Assembly (NCBI RefSeq): GCF_015694735.1
Contig: NZ_JADQDP010000003.1
Span: 248,001-312,000, forward strand
Direction: 5' to 3'
DNA from: Hymenobacter properus
Lineage (GTDB): Bacteria; Bacteroidota; Bacteroidia; Cytophagales; Hymenobacteraceae
Length of the DNA stretch: 64,000 nucleotides
Numbering within the stretch: position 1 is the first letter of the stretch; every line of letters starts with the position of its first letter. Below, in pieces: positions 8,515 to 15,896 of this stretch. Made by a program: the position numbers and the translations under genes. The notes beneath the pieces were generated by a model. That model did not search any database and was not told the DNA's origin. It saw only the letters and a list, made by a program, of their open reading frames with translations.

Positions 8515-9852
8515 ATGAAAGAAACTTCCCCCGAAGCCGTCGAGGCCACCCCCACCCCGGCCCCCGCCGACGCCCCGGACGCCTCCCTAGATAAATCTGC
8601 TCCACCGCCCGCCGCCGCGGCCGATGCCAAGCCCCCCAAGGCCAAAGCCTCGCCCCTGGTGAAAGAAGCCGAGACCTACCTCACCGACCTTTTTAGCCGC
8701 GAACTGCCGCCCAAGCTCACCTACCACAGCCTGGCCCACACAGAAGCGGTGGTGAAGGAAGCCCGCGCCCTGGCCCCCGCCGCCAACCTCAGCCCCGACG
8801 ACACCGAGCTGCTGCTGCTGGCCGCCTGGTTTCACGACGCCGGCTACATTGATGTGTACGACGGGCACGAGTATCGCAGCATGGAGCGGGCCGGTGCCTG
8901 GCTCACCGAGCACGGCGTGCCCGCCAACCGCGTGCAGCTGGTGAAGGACATGATAAAGGCTACCCACCGCGACGAGAAGCCCGAAACCGAGCTGCAAAAG
9001 CTGCTCGTCGACGCCGACATGAGCAACCTGGCCCGCGACGACTTCCGCTCCCGGGCCGAGCTGCTGCGCACCGAGTGGGAACTGGTGCTGGGCCAAACCT
9101 ACTCGAACCCCGAGTGGGCCGAGCTACAGCTCAACTTCATGCTGGCCCACAAGTACCACTCCGACGCCGGCAAGGACCGCTACAAAAAGGCCTTCAAAGA
9201 CAACATCGAAGACCAGCGCGACGAGCTGAAAAAGCGCGAGAAGAAAGACAAGAAGAAGGCCAAAGAGAAGAACGACACCTTCGCCGAGCCCAAGCGGGGC
9301 ATCGAAACCATGTTCCGCACCATGTACTCGAACCACATGAAACTGAGCGACATGGCCGACAAAAAAGCCAGCATGATGATACAGCTCAACGCCGTGCTAA
9401 TGTCGGTCATCATCACATACCTAGGCGCCAAAATGGGCAAGGCCGGCGCCCTGGGCCCCATGATGAGCGGCAACCCCGTGCTGGGCATCCCAATGGGCAT
9501 CCTGCTAGTCACGGCGCTGGGCTCAGTTATCACGGCCATCCTCTCGGCTCAGCCCGACGTGACCAGCTTTGCCTGGCTGAAAAAGAGCCCCGAAATTGCC
9601 ACCAACCGCCGCGTCAACTTGTTGTTTTTCGGGCAGTTCACCAAGCTCAGCCTCGACAACTTCCAGCACGGCATGCGCGACCTGATGCGCACCAAAGACA
9701 TGCTTTACAACAACATGGTGACCGACGTGTACTACCTCGGCGAGGTGCTGACGCGCAAGTACCGCCTGCTGCGCACCAGCTACACCATCTTCATGGTGGG
9801 GCTGATTCTGACGGCGCTGTCGTTCGGCATCGCGCTGCTGTATAAGATGTAG
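8515..9852 (+). CDS. HD-domain phosphohydrolase fused to Pycsar-effector-type transmembrane module (PycTM/DUF5706)
   Basis: 445 residues. A Pro/Ala-rich N-terminus (1-45) leads into an HD domain: H75 in YHSLAHTE, H107-D108 in AAWFHDAGY, and a later Asp near 167-169 in DADMS. Residues 230-255 are a charged KKREKKDKKKAKEK helix. Residues 265-445 match the PycTM module: MFRTMYSNHMKLSDMADKKA then hydrophobic spans at about 288-304, 321-344 and 422-442. HD proteins of this family are predicted to hydrolyse cyclic or oligo-nucleotides, and PycTM proteins act as membrane-disrupting effectors in cyclic-UMP/CMP anti-phage systems. No cyclase or other defence gene is visible nearby, so a defence role here is inference; standalone copies are common in Bacteroidota as far as I recall. 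Confidence 0.85.
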   Translation: MKETSPEAVEATPTPAPADAPDASLDKSAPPPAAAADAKPPKAKASPLVKEAETYLTDLFSRELPPKLTYHSLAHTEAVVKEARALAPAANLSPDDTELLLLAAWFHDAGYIDVYDGHEYRSMERAGAWLTEHGVPANRVQLVKDMIKATHRDEKPETELQKLLVDADMSNLARDDFRSRAELLRTEWELVLGQTYSNPEWAELQLNFMLAHKYHSDAGKDRYKKAFKDNIEDQRDELKKREKKDKKKAKEKNDTFAEPKRGIETMFRTMYSNHMKLSDMADKKASMMIQLNAVLMSVIITYLGAKMGKAGALGPMMSGNPVLGIPMGILLVTALGSVITAILSAQPDVTSFAWLKKSPEIATNRRVNLLFFGQFTKLSLDNFQHGMRDLMRTKDMLYNNMVTDVYYLGEVLTRKYRLLRTSYTIFMVGLILTALSFGIALLYKM

Positions 9853-9869
9853 GGCGTGCCGTCTGTTCT

Positions 9870-9877
9870 TATCTTTG
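9870..9877 (+). promoter_or_regulatory. -7 promoter element of tRNA-Arg
   Basis: TATCTTTG, exact match to TAnnTTTG, ends 6 bases before the tRNA 5' end. Confidence 0.7.
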
Positions 9878-9883
9878 CGCTAC

Positions 9884-9955
9884 GGCTGCGTAGTTCAACG
9901 GATAGAATAGGCGTTTCCTAAACGCTTGATATGAGTTCGATTCTCGTCGCGGCTA
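9884..9955 (+). tRNA. tRNA-Arg, anticodon CCT
   Basis: A full cloverleaf can be drawn. Acceptor GGCTGCG pairs with CGCGGCT (with two G-U pairs), the D stem is GTTC/GAAT, the anticodon stem GGCGT/ACGCT encloses loop TTCCTAA with anticodon CCT at 9917-9919, and the T stem ATGAG/CTCGT encloses TTCGATT. The discriminator is A; CCA is not encoded, so it must be added after transcription. It reads AGG codons. A -7 box precedes it and a terminator follows within 10 bases, so it is a single-gene unit. Confidence 0.93.
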
Positions 9956-9963
9956 CATGAGAC

Positions 9964-9998
9964 AAAACCCGCTTTGCGTGCTGCAGGGCGGGTTTTTA
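9964..9998 (+). terminator. terminator of tRNA-Arg
   Basis: Stem AAAACCCGC / GCGGGTTTT followed by T residues, starting 9 bases after the tRNA. The end of the convergent gene overlaps it by three bases. Confidence 0.75.
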
Positions 9999-10955
9999 AT
10001 TGTGTCGAACGAAGTAGCGGACCAATACTTCAAACGTACTGTCGCGCCCATACATGGAGGTTTGAATGGCTCCCCTCCAGAACGTGGGCGATACGCCCGG
10101 GGCCGCGCCCGACTTCGGCACAATAAATTCTACGCGCCCTTCCCCATTTGGCAGCACGGATATGGCCTTGCCATTCACGCTCATGCGCAAGTCGCGGTAG
10201 TCTTGCAAAGCTCCCAAAAACAGCGCCGCACGGTATTTCTCACCCGCCGCCACCGTGTCGGCAACCGTCATAACGCGAGCCCTTACTTTATCGAGCACGC
10301 CACAATAGGTCACTTTTAAGGATTGATTGCCGAGCGCTGCGGTCGCATATGCCCACACCGCCGTTTCTTGTTGCGTGAGCATCACCAACGCTTCGGAGAA
10401 GGAAGCTTGGTCGTAATAAAACTGGCCGGCGCCGCCCGCGTCCGCTAGCGCCTCTTTCAGCACGGGGTCCCGGGCTTGGCGGGCTTGCAACAGCGGAAGC
10501 TCCGGCAGAAACTGCCTGATGAAGGCGGTGTAATCAGCCAGTTGGCGGTGTACACTGGCGCCGCCCGTGGAGTCGGCCAGCACCGCAGCTACTCCTCCTT
10601 TGTTGCTGGCAAGGTCTGACAGATGCTCTACCCGGGGAAGGATGTGCAATAGGCGGGAGCGCATGTTGCGCAGCACGCCCACTACCTGAGTTGTTCGACG
10701 AAGAATTTCCTCGTTTTGCTTCACCACGCGCACGCCCTGTTGTTGGCTACCAATGCGCCTCACTAAGCTTTCAGTTTCTCTTGCAGAACGGCGAGCGGCC
10801 TCCTCATTCTGCTCATTTGCGACTAGTAGTGAAGCGTTGAGCAGCCGCAGCTTCACCCAGATTCGGCGCTGCTCTTGCTGATGACGGTGGTGTTGAAAAA
10901 ACAGGCCGCCCGCCAGTAGGGCAACAATTATCGAGTAGATTATCTGTCGCGCCAT
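9996..10955 (-). CDS. GldM-like protein (short, orphan)
   Basis: 319 residues with one N-terminal membrane helix (4-21) and no cleavable signal, then an alpha-helical part (30-215) and a beta part. The region 180-250 (FYYDQASFSEALVMLTQQE, later VADTVAAGEKYRAALFLGA) and 257-295 (VNGKAISV, then FWRGAI) follows the pattern of the N-terminal and first periplasmic domains of GldM, the proton-driven motor component shared by T9SS and gliding. Canonical GldM is about 510 residues and lies in gldKLMN; this one lacks the later domains and stands alone between a tRNA and a glycosidase. The membrane helix also lacks the long hydrophobic N-terminal segment usual for GldM. Assignment is by my reading of motifs and moderate in strength. 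Confidence 0.6.
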   Translation of the reverse strand: MARQIIYSIIVALLAGGLFFQHHRHQQEQRRIWVKLRLLNASLLVANEQNEEAARRSARETESLVRRIGSQQQGVRVVKQNEEILRRTTQVVGVLRNMRSRLLHILPRVEHLSDLASNKGGVAAVLADSTGGASVHRQLADYTAFIRQFLPELPLLQARQARDPVLKEALADAGGAGQFYYDQASFSEALVMLTQQETAVWAYATAALGNQSLKVTYCGVLDKVRARVMTVADTVAAGEKYRAALFLGALQDYRDLRMSVNGKAISVLPNGEGRVEFIVPKSGAAPGVSPTFWRGAIQTSMYGRDSTFEVLVRYFVRHN

Positions 10956-11086
10956 GGTTAGGAATGCCTGATGTGGCCTCGAATAACGGCAGCCGCTTAC
11001 TTTCCTTGTAAGTAGTTTAAATCAAGCAATGCCCTGGTTGTGCATGAGCCATATGCCAGAGCCCTTGTCCGGCTGTATTTTGCCGC

Positions 11087-13393
11087 ATGAAGTCACTGCT
11101 CCCAGCCCTGGTCCTCCTGCCCTTCGTCGCTCTCGCCCAAAAAGCATCCACTACCCCCGAAAACCTCGTGCAGTACGCCCACCCCATCGTGGGCACGCAG
11201 AAGATGGGGCACACCTACCCCGGTGCCACGGTTCCCTTCGGCATGGTACAGCTCTCGCCCGATACCGACACGCTGAGCTACGAGCAGAACGGCAAGTACA
11301 ACCCCGACATTTACAAGTACTGCGCGGGCTACAACTACGACGACAAAACCATCGTGGGCTTCAGCCACACCCATTTCAGCGGCACGGGACACTCCGATTT
11401 GGGCGACTTCCTGCTCATGCCCACCACCGGCCCGCTGCAACTCAACCCCGGCACCGCCGACCGACCCCAAAGCGGCTACCGTTCCGCGTTTTCTCATCAG
11501 AATGAAGTGGCCGAACCAGCTTATTACCGGGTGAAGCTCGACGACCACAACATCCTGGCTGAGCTTACGGCCACTACCCGGGTGGGCTTTCACCAGTACA
11601 CCTTTCCGGGCACCGAGCCGGCCCACGTCATTCTGGACATGATGGCCGGCATCTACAACTACCCCGACAAGAACGTATGGAGCTACGTGCGCGTGGTGAA
11701 CGACTCTCTGGTGACCGGCTACCGCCAAACCACCGGCTGGGGCCGCACCCGCACCGAGTACTTCGCCATGCAGTTCTCGAAGCCTTTCCGCGGCTACGGC
11801 GCCCGCAAGTACGACACCAAGGAAACCTACCGCGGCTTTTGGGGCCGCTTCGACCAAAGCAAGAACTGGCCCGAGCAGGCCGGCCGCCAGCTGCGCCTCT
11901 ACTTCGATTTCGCCACCGTGGCGGGCGAGAAAATCAAGGTCAAGTTTGCCCTCTCGCCCGTGAGCATGGATGGCGCTCTGGCCAACATGCGCGCCGAACT
12001 GCCCAGCTGGAACTTCGACCAGGCCCGCCGCGCCAGCCAGCAACTCTGGCAGCAGGAGCTGCAGAAAGTGGCCATTCAGACGCCCAACCGGGCCGATAAG
12101 GAGAACTTCTACACGGCCCTCTACCATGCCTACCTCAGCCCCACCGTGTACCAGGACACCGACGGCCAGTACCGCGGCCTCGACCAGCAAACCCACCGCG
12201 CCGAGGGCCTCACCAACTACACCACCTTCTCGCTCTGGGACACCTTCCGGGCCCTACACCCGCTCTTCAACCTACTCCAGCCCAAGCGCAACTCCGACAT
12301 GGTGCAGTCCATGCTGGCCCACTACGACCAGAGCCCCGAGCACATGCTGCCCGTCTGGAGCCACCACGCCAACGAAAACTGGTGCATGAGCGGCTACCAC
12401 AGCGTATCGGTAGTGGCCGATGCCGTCATCAACGGCGTGGTCCCGCCCGCCCAGGCCGAGCGCGCCCTGGCCGCCTGCGTGGCCACCGCCCGCCACCGCT
12501 GGTACGACGGTCTGGGCGAGTATCTCGACCTCGGCTACGTGCCCAACGAGCGCAGCGGTACCTCCGTCTCCAACACCCTCGAATTTGCCTACGACGACTG
12601 GTGCATTGCCCAACTGGCCCGCAAGCTCGGCCACGCCGATGTGGAGAAGGAGTTCAGCAAGCGGGCCGGCTTCTGGGAAAACGTGTTCGACCCGCGCCAC
12701 AACTTCATGCGCCCGCGCCTGGCCAACGGCAACTTTCGCGAGAAATTCGACGTGCTCAGCACCAACGGCCAGGGCTTCATCGAGGGCAACTCCTGGAACT
12801 ACAGCCTCGCCGTGCCCCACGACCCCAAGGCCCTCATCGCCCTCATGGGTGGCAACCGCCAGTTCGTGCCCCACCTCGATTCGCTCTTCACCATGCACCT
12901 GCCCGACAGCTTCTTCGCCGAAACCGAGGACATCACCCGCGAGGGCATCATCGGGGGCTACGTGCACGGCAACGAGCCCGCCCACCACGCGGCCTACCTC
13001 TACAACTACACCGACCAGCCCTGGCACACCCAGGCCCAGGTCCGCAACATCCTCGCCCGCCAGTACCACCCCACCCCCGACGGCCTCGGCGGCAACGACG
13101 ACTGCGGCCAGATGAGCGCCTGGTACCTCTTCTCGGCCCTGGGCTTCTACCCGGTGGCGCCGTCCTCGGGTCAGTACGCGCTGGGCAGCCCGCTGGTGCA
13201 CGGCGCCGTTCTCCACCTCGAAAACGGCCAGACCTTCACCATCCAGGTGAAAAACCAAAGCGCCAAGAACGTCTACGTGCAGTCGGCCACCCTCAACGGC
13301 CAGCGGCTGGCGCAGCCGTTTCTGGCGCAAGCGGATGTGGCGAAGGGCGGCACACTGGTGTTTGTGATGGGGGCCAAGCCGGCGCGGAAGTAA
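11087..13393 (+). CDS. GH92 family exo-alpha-mannosidase, secreted
   Basis: 768 residues with signal peptide MKSLLPALVLLPFVALAQ. Near the N-terminus VGTQKMGHTYPGATVPFGM is the GH92 opening signature; SHTHFSGTG, NENWCMSGYHSV and GGNDDCGQMSAWYLFSALGF are the conserved blocks of the (alpha/alpha)6 catalytic domain, the last holding the acidic residues and calcium ligands. GH92 enzymes are calcium-dependent, inverting, and remove terminal mannose from N-glycans or mannans. It probably works in the periplasm. A TATTTTG box at 11076-11082 lies only 4 bases before the ATG. No SusCD pair or other glycan genes adjoin it, so it is not part of a classical utilisation locus in this window. Confidence 0.92.
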   Translation: MKSLLPALVLLPFVALAQKASTTPENLVQYAHPIVGTQKMGHTYPGATVPFGMVQLSPDTDTLSYEQNGKYNPDIYKYCAGYNYDDKTIVGFSHTHFSGTGHSDLGDFLLMPTTGPLQLNPGTADRPQSGYRSAFSHQNEVAEPAYYRVKLDDHNILAELTATTRVGFHQYTFPGTEPAHVILDMMAGIYNYPDKNVWSYVRVVNDSLVTGYRQTTGWGRTRTEYFAMQFSKPFRGYGARKYDTKETYRGFWGRFDQSKNWPEQAGRQLRLYFDFATVAGEKIKVKFALSPVSMDGALANMRAELPSWNFDQARRASQQLWQQELQKVAIQTPNRADKENFYTALYHAYLSPTVYQDTDGQYRGLDQQTHRAEGLTNYTTFSLWDTFRALHPLFNLLQPKRNSDMVQSMLAHYDQSPEHMLPVWSHHANENWCMSGYHSVSVVADAVINGVVPPAQAERALAACVATARHRWYDGLGEYLDLGYVPNERSGTSVSNTLEFAYDDWCIAQLARKLGHADVEKEFSKRAGFWENVFDPRHNFMRPRLANGNFREKFDVLSTNGQGFIEGNSWNYSLAVPHDPKALIALMGGNRQFVPHLDSLFTMHLPDSFFAETEDITREGIIGGYVHGNEPAHHAAYLYNYTDQPWHTQAQVRNILARQYHPTPDGLGGNDDCGQMSAWYLFSALGFYPVAPSSGQYALGSPLVHGAVLHLENGQTFTIQVKNQSAKNVYVQSATLNGQRLAQPFLAQADVAKGGTLVFVMGAKPARK

Positions 13394-13422
13394 ATTATTA
13401 TTCCACCAGCGACGATTGCAAC

Positions 13423-13941
13423 ATGCTTGTCGGCCTCTTTCTCATCCCGCTGACGTTGTTGCTACTGGTAATTTGGGCGTTAACCAGAAAAGCATTTTTT
13501 GGCAAAGCGTTGGGCGTCATCTGGCTTTCAGCCCTTGCGCTTGGTGTTTGCTCGACCATTGCTCGGCCCCTGTCTGAAAAGAAAGTTCTTACGCAGGAGG
13601 ACTACTATGGCGAGTACGTCATCGACCGCAGCTACTTCCCTGGCAAACAAGCCAATTGGCAATACAGCAATTTTCATTTCATCATCAACCTCGACAACTC
13701 CATTCGCTTTTATTCAACCCCTAAGGATGGGCCGGCAACAGTATACGAAGGACATATTTCAACCTCCGACCCCTACGGCTCAGCCCGACTCATCATCCAT
13801 ATGCCCGCGCCGACGCACCACGTTCTGACCACCGACCCCACAGTGTACCGCGGCATACGGAGTTTCTTTTTAGTGTTTAATTCTCCGAAATTCGGCAACA
13901 TGTATTTTAAGAAAGGTACATGGGAGAGTATAGACAACTGA
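13423..13941 (+). CDS. hypothetical membrane-anchored protein
   Basis: 172 residues from the ATG at 13423. Two hydrophobic segments at the N-terminus (about 2-19 and 25-44, MLVGLFLIPLTLLLLVIWAL first) are followed by a soluble part with EDYYGEYVIDRSYFPGKQ and a beta-rich run to the end. This architecture (short membrane anchor plus a compact beta domain) is common among uncharacterised Bacteroidota proteins, but I do not recognise the family. It begins 29 bases after the mannosidase stop, so it may be read from the same transcript. Base composition is lower in GC than the mannosidase. Confidence 0.7.
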   Translation: MLVGLFLIPLTLLLLVIWALTRKAFFGKALGVIWLSALALGVCSTIARPLSEKKVLTQEDYYGEYVIDRSYFPGKQANWQYSNFHFIINLDNSIRFYSTPKDGPATVYEGHISTSDPYGSARLIIHMPAPTHHVLTTDPTVYRGIRSFFLVFNSPKFGNMYFKKGTWESIDN

Positions 13942-13974
13942 CGAAAACCTTTTTTAGCCGGATAAACATGACTT

Positions 13975-14020
13975 CCCGCCCGCTCCCCAACCGGAAGCGG
14001 GCGGCTTCATTTCCAACCCT
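13975..14020. terminator. hairpin cassette, copy 1
   Basis: Stem CCCGCCCGCT / AGCGGGCGG with loop, followed by CTTCATTTCCAAC. The same stem and flank recur at 18787-18835. The T-tract is weak on both strands, so termination is possible but not certain. Confidence 0.45.
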
Positions 14021-14341
14021 ACCGATACCTGCGCCTCGTCGCCAGCGTTAATAATTGCGGGCTCACGGGTAGCCGTTCAAGAGCGGCTTAACCGGCGCCT
14101 CTCGGCTATTCGCGACAATCAGTGCAGCAACACCCCGGCCTTGAAGTGCGCTTTGAATACACCGCCACACCTCTACTTTTTAGCACTAAAAGAGCTTTTT
14201 CTTGCAGTACCTTTGGCACATTAGCCACAGAATACCCTGCTGACCCACAATTGTTGGAGCTACCGTTGCGCTTTCTTGAGAAACGCGCCAAGGCTGCCAG
14301 CCTGCTCCCTCCAAGTCCCGACCCCTTCCCAAGCGAAGTGT
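14021..14341 (+). promoter_or_regulatory. intergenic region with promoter of the barrel/PstS-like/kinase set
   Basis: No convincing gene. TACCTTTG at 14208-14215 is an exact -7 box and would give a leader of about 120 bases before the ATG at 14342. Small frames across the region have no start or composition suggesting use. Confidence 0.5.
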
Positions 14342-15394
14342 ATGAAGATAAACCGTTACTCTTTACCCTTGTTTCTACTGCTGGGACTGCTGCTGGGTGC
14401 GGTGCCGTGCGCCCGGGCCCAACGCACCCAGGTACGTGGCTTTGTAGATGCGCTGGCTTACTACCAGAACGGCAAAGTCAACTTTGGCCTCGGCGAGCAG
14501 GACTTGTTCATCACCTCCACGATTACTGAGCGCCTGTCGTTTCTGGGCGAAACCGTGGCCAAGTTCTCGCCCGAGTCGGCTACTGATTTCGACATCAGCA
14601 TCGAGCGCGTCATTCTCAAGTATAACTACGCCGGCAACCACAGCGTGCTGCTGGGCAAGCACCACACGCCCATCAACTACTGGAACGACACCTACCACCA
14701 CGGCCGGGTATTCTTCCCTACCATCGACCGGCCGCTGCTGTTTGCCCAGGGCATTATCCCGCTGCACACCACCGGCGTGAGCCTGCAGGGGCAGAACCTG
14801 GGCCCCATGCGCTTTGGCTACGACGCCATGGTAGGCAACGGCATCGGCTCGGGCGACGTGGCCGACAACAACCCCGTGAAGTCTGTCACCCTGGCGATGC
14901 ACATCAAGCCCCGGGACGGCATGCGCTTGGGGGCCTCCTACTACCACGACGCCATCTCGAGGGGCAGTACCGCGCACAACCACGGGGGTAGCGGCCTTAC
15001 GCCGGTAGCCCTCACCCGCGTCAACCAGGACATTCTCACGGGCTCCATTGCTTACAACGACTCCGTTTTCTCCAAGAAATTTGAGCTGCTGGCCGAAACC
15101 AGCATGGTGAACAACCGCTCCGACAGCCTGGGTACGCAACGGGCCATGGCCACCTACGCCTACGTGGGCCTGCGCGTCACCGACAAAATCATTCCCTACG
15201 TGCGCGTCGACGACATCCGGTTTACCGAAAACCGGGAAGTGTATTTCATGGACAACAACACCCAGTCCTTCGTGGGGGGCCTGCGCTACGAAATGAGCTA
15301 CTTGGCCGTGCTGAAGCTGGAATACCAGCGCACCAAAAGCCACATGTATCCCATCGCCGACAAGGTAACCTTTCAAATTGCCGTTGGCTTTTAA
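14342..15394 (+). CDS. outer-membrane beta-barrel (porin-like) protein
   Basis: 350 residues from the ATG at 14342, chosen because it opens the signal peptide MKINRYSLPLFLLLGLLLGA (cleaved after ARAQ). The remainder is alternating hydrophobic/polar strands with Tyr/Phe girdles (FGLGEQDLFITSTITERLSF, KYNYAGNHSVLLGKHHTP) and ends in FQIAVGF with a terminal Phe, the barrel-assembly signal. The layout resembles phosphate- or anion-selective porins. It is the first gene of a tight three-gene set: the PstS-like gene starts 6 bases after its stop and a sensor kinase follows. The join suggests that the barrel, the periplasmic binding-like protein and the kinase act on one signal or solute. Confidence 0.8.
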   Translation: MKINRYSLPLFLLLGLLLGAVPCARAQRTQVRGFVDALAYYQNGKVNFGLGEQDLFITSTITERLSFLGETVAKFSPESATDFDISIERVILKYNYAGNHSVLLGKHHTPINYWNDTYHHGRVFFPTIDRPLLFAQGIIPLHTTGVSLQGQNLGPMRFGYDAMVGNGIGSGDVADNNPVKSVTLAMHIKPRDGMRLGASYYHDAISRGSTAHNHGGSGLTPVALTRVNQDILTGSIAYNDSVFSKKFELLAETSMVNNRSDSLGTQRAMATYAYVGLRVTDKIIPYVRVDDIRFTENREVYFMDNNTQSFVGGLRYEMSYLAVLKLEYQRTKSHMYPIADKVTFQIAVGF

Positions 15395-15400
15395 TTCGTG

Positions 15401-15853
15401 ATGCAGATGGCCCGGATTTATCGACTGACGTTGTTTCTGCTTTTCCTCCTCGTGGCGGGCCTCACCCCGGCCCGGGCGCAGGACCAGAACCTCGTAATTA
15501 TTGGCAACGGCAAGGGCGTGCCCAACGACATGAACATGGCCCAGCTCCGGGCCACCATGCGCGGCGAAAAGCTGCGCTGGCCCGACGGCAGCAAGGTGGT
15601 GATTGCGCTGCTGAAAACCACCACGCCCATCGGCCAGAGCACCAGCAAAAAAATCTACAACATGAGCGCCAACGAGCTGAACAAGTACTGGCTGGCGCTC
15701 GTGTTCCAGGGCAAAGCCGATGCGCCCAACTTCTTCAACTCCGAAGCCGAGCTGGCCGAGTTTGTGGCGCAAACCGCTGGGGCCATTGGCGTGGTAAATC
15801 AACCCGTGCCCACCAGCAAAACCATCACCGTCGAGGGGAAAAAGTATCTGTAA
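15401..15853 (+). CDS. small periplasmic PstS-like (phosphate-binding-protein-like) domain protein
   Basis: 150 residues from the ATG at 15401 (a GTG at 15398 and an ATG at 15407 are alternatives). A signal peptide ends at ARAQ. The mature 125 residues resemble only one lobe of the PstS-type periplasmic binding fold: NMAQLRATMRGEKLRWPDGS corresponds to the 'LkrIFlGk..W.dG' block, NELNKYWLALVFQGKADAP to the 'yW..lvFtGk..P' block and TAGAIGVV to 'pGAIGYv'. Full PstS proteins exceed 270 residues, so this is a half-length domain, perhaps a ligand sensor for the downstream kinase rather than a transport component; no permease genes are present. Confidence 0.75.
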   Translation: MQMARIYRLTLFLLFLLVAGLTPARAQDQNLVIIGNGKGVPNDMNMAQLRATMRGEKLRWPDGSKVVIALLKTTTPIGQSTSKKIYNMSANELNKYWLALVFQGKADAPNFFNSEAELAEFVAQTAGAIGVVNQPVPTSKTITVEGKKYL

Positions 15854-15896
15854 GGGCTGCCCCGGCCTTCATCCGTTTACTCAGCCCCTGCTTGGT

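Noticed and set aside
8515..11087. Complete defence island around the HD-PycTM gene
   Set aside because: Neighbours are a tRNA, a GldM-like gene and a glycosidase; no cyclase, nuclease or other defence gene is seen, and no integrase or att duplication of the tRNA 3' end is visible.
12382..13422. N-terminal part of a long frame running through the mannosidase into the 13423 gene
   Set aside because: Only the part from the ATG at 13423 has protein-like composition; the rest is an alternate frame of the GH92 gene.
14106..14341. Small frames upstream of the barrel gene
   Set aside because: No start context or homology; the region contains a consensus -7 box and fits a 5' leader.
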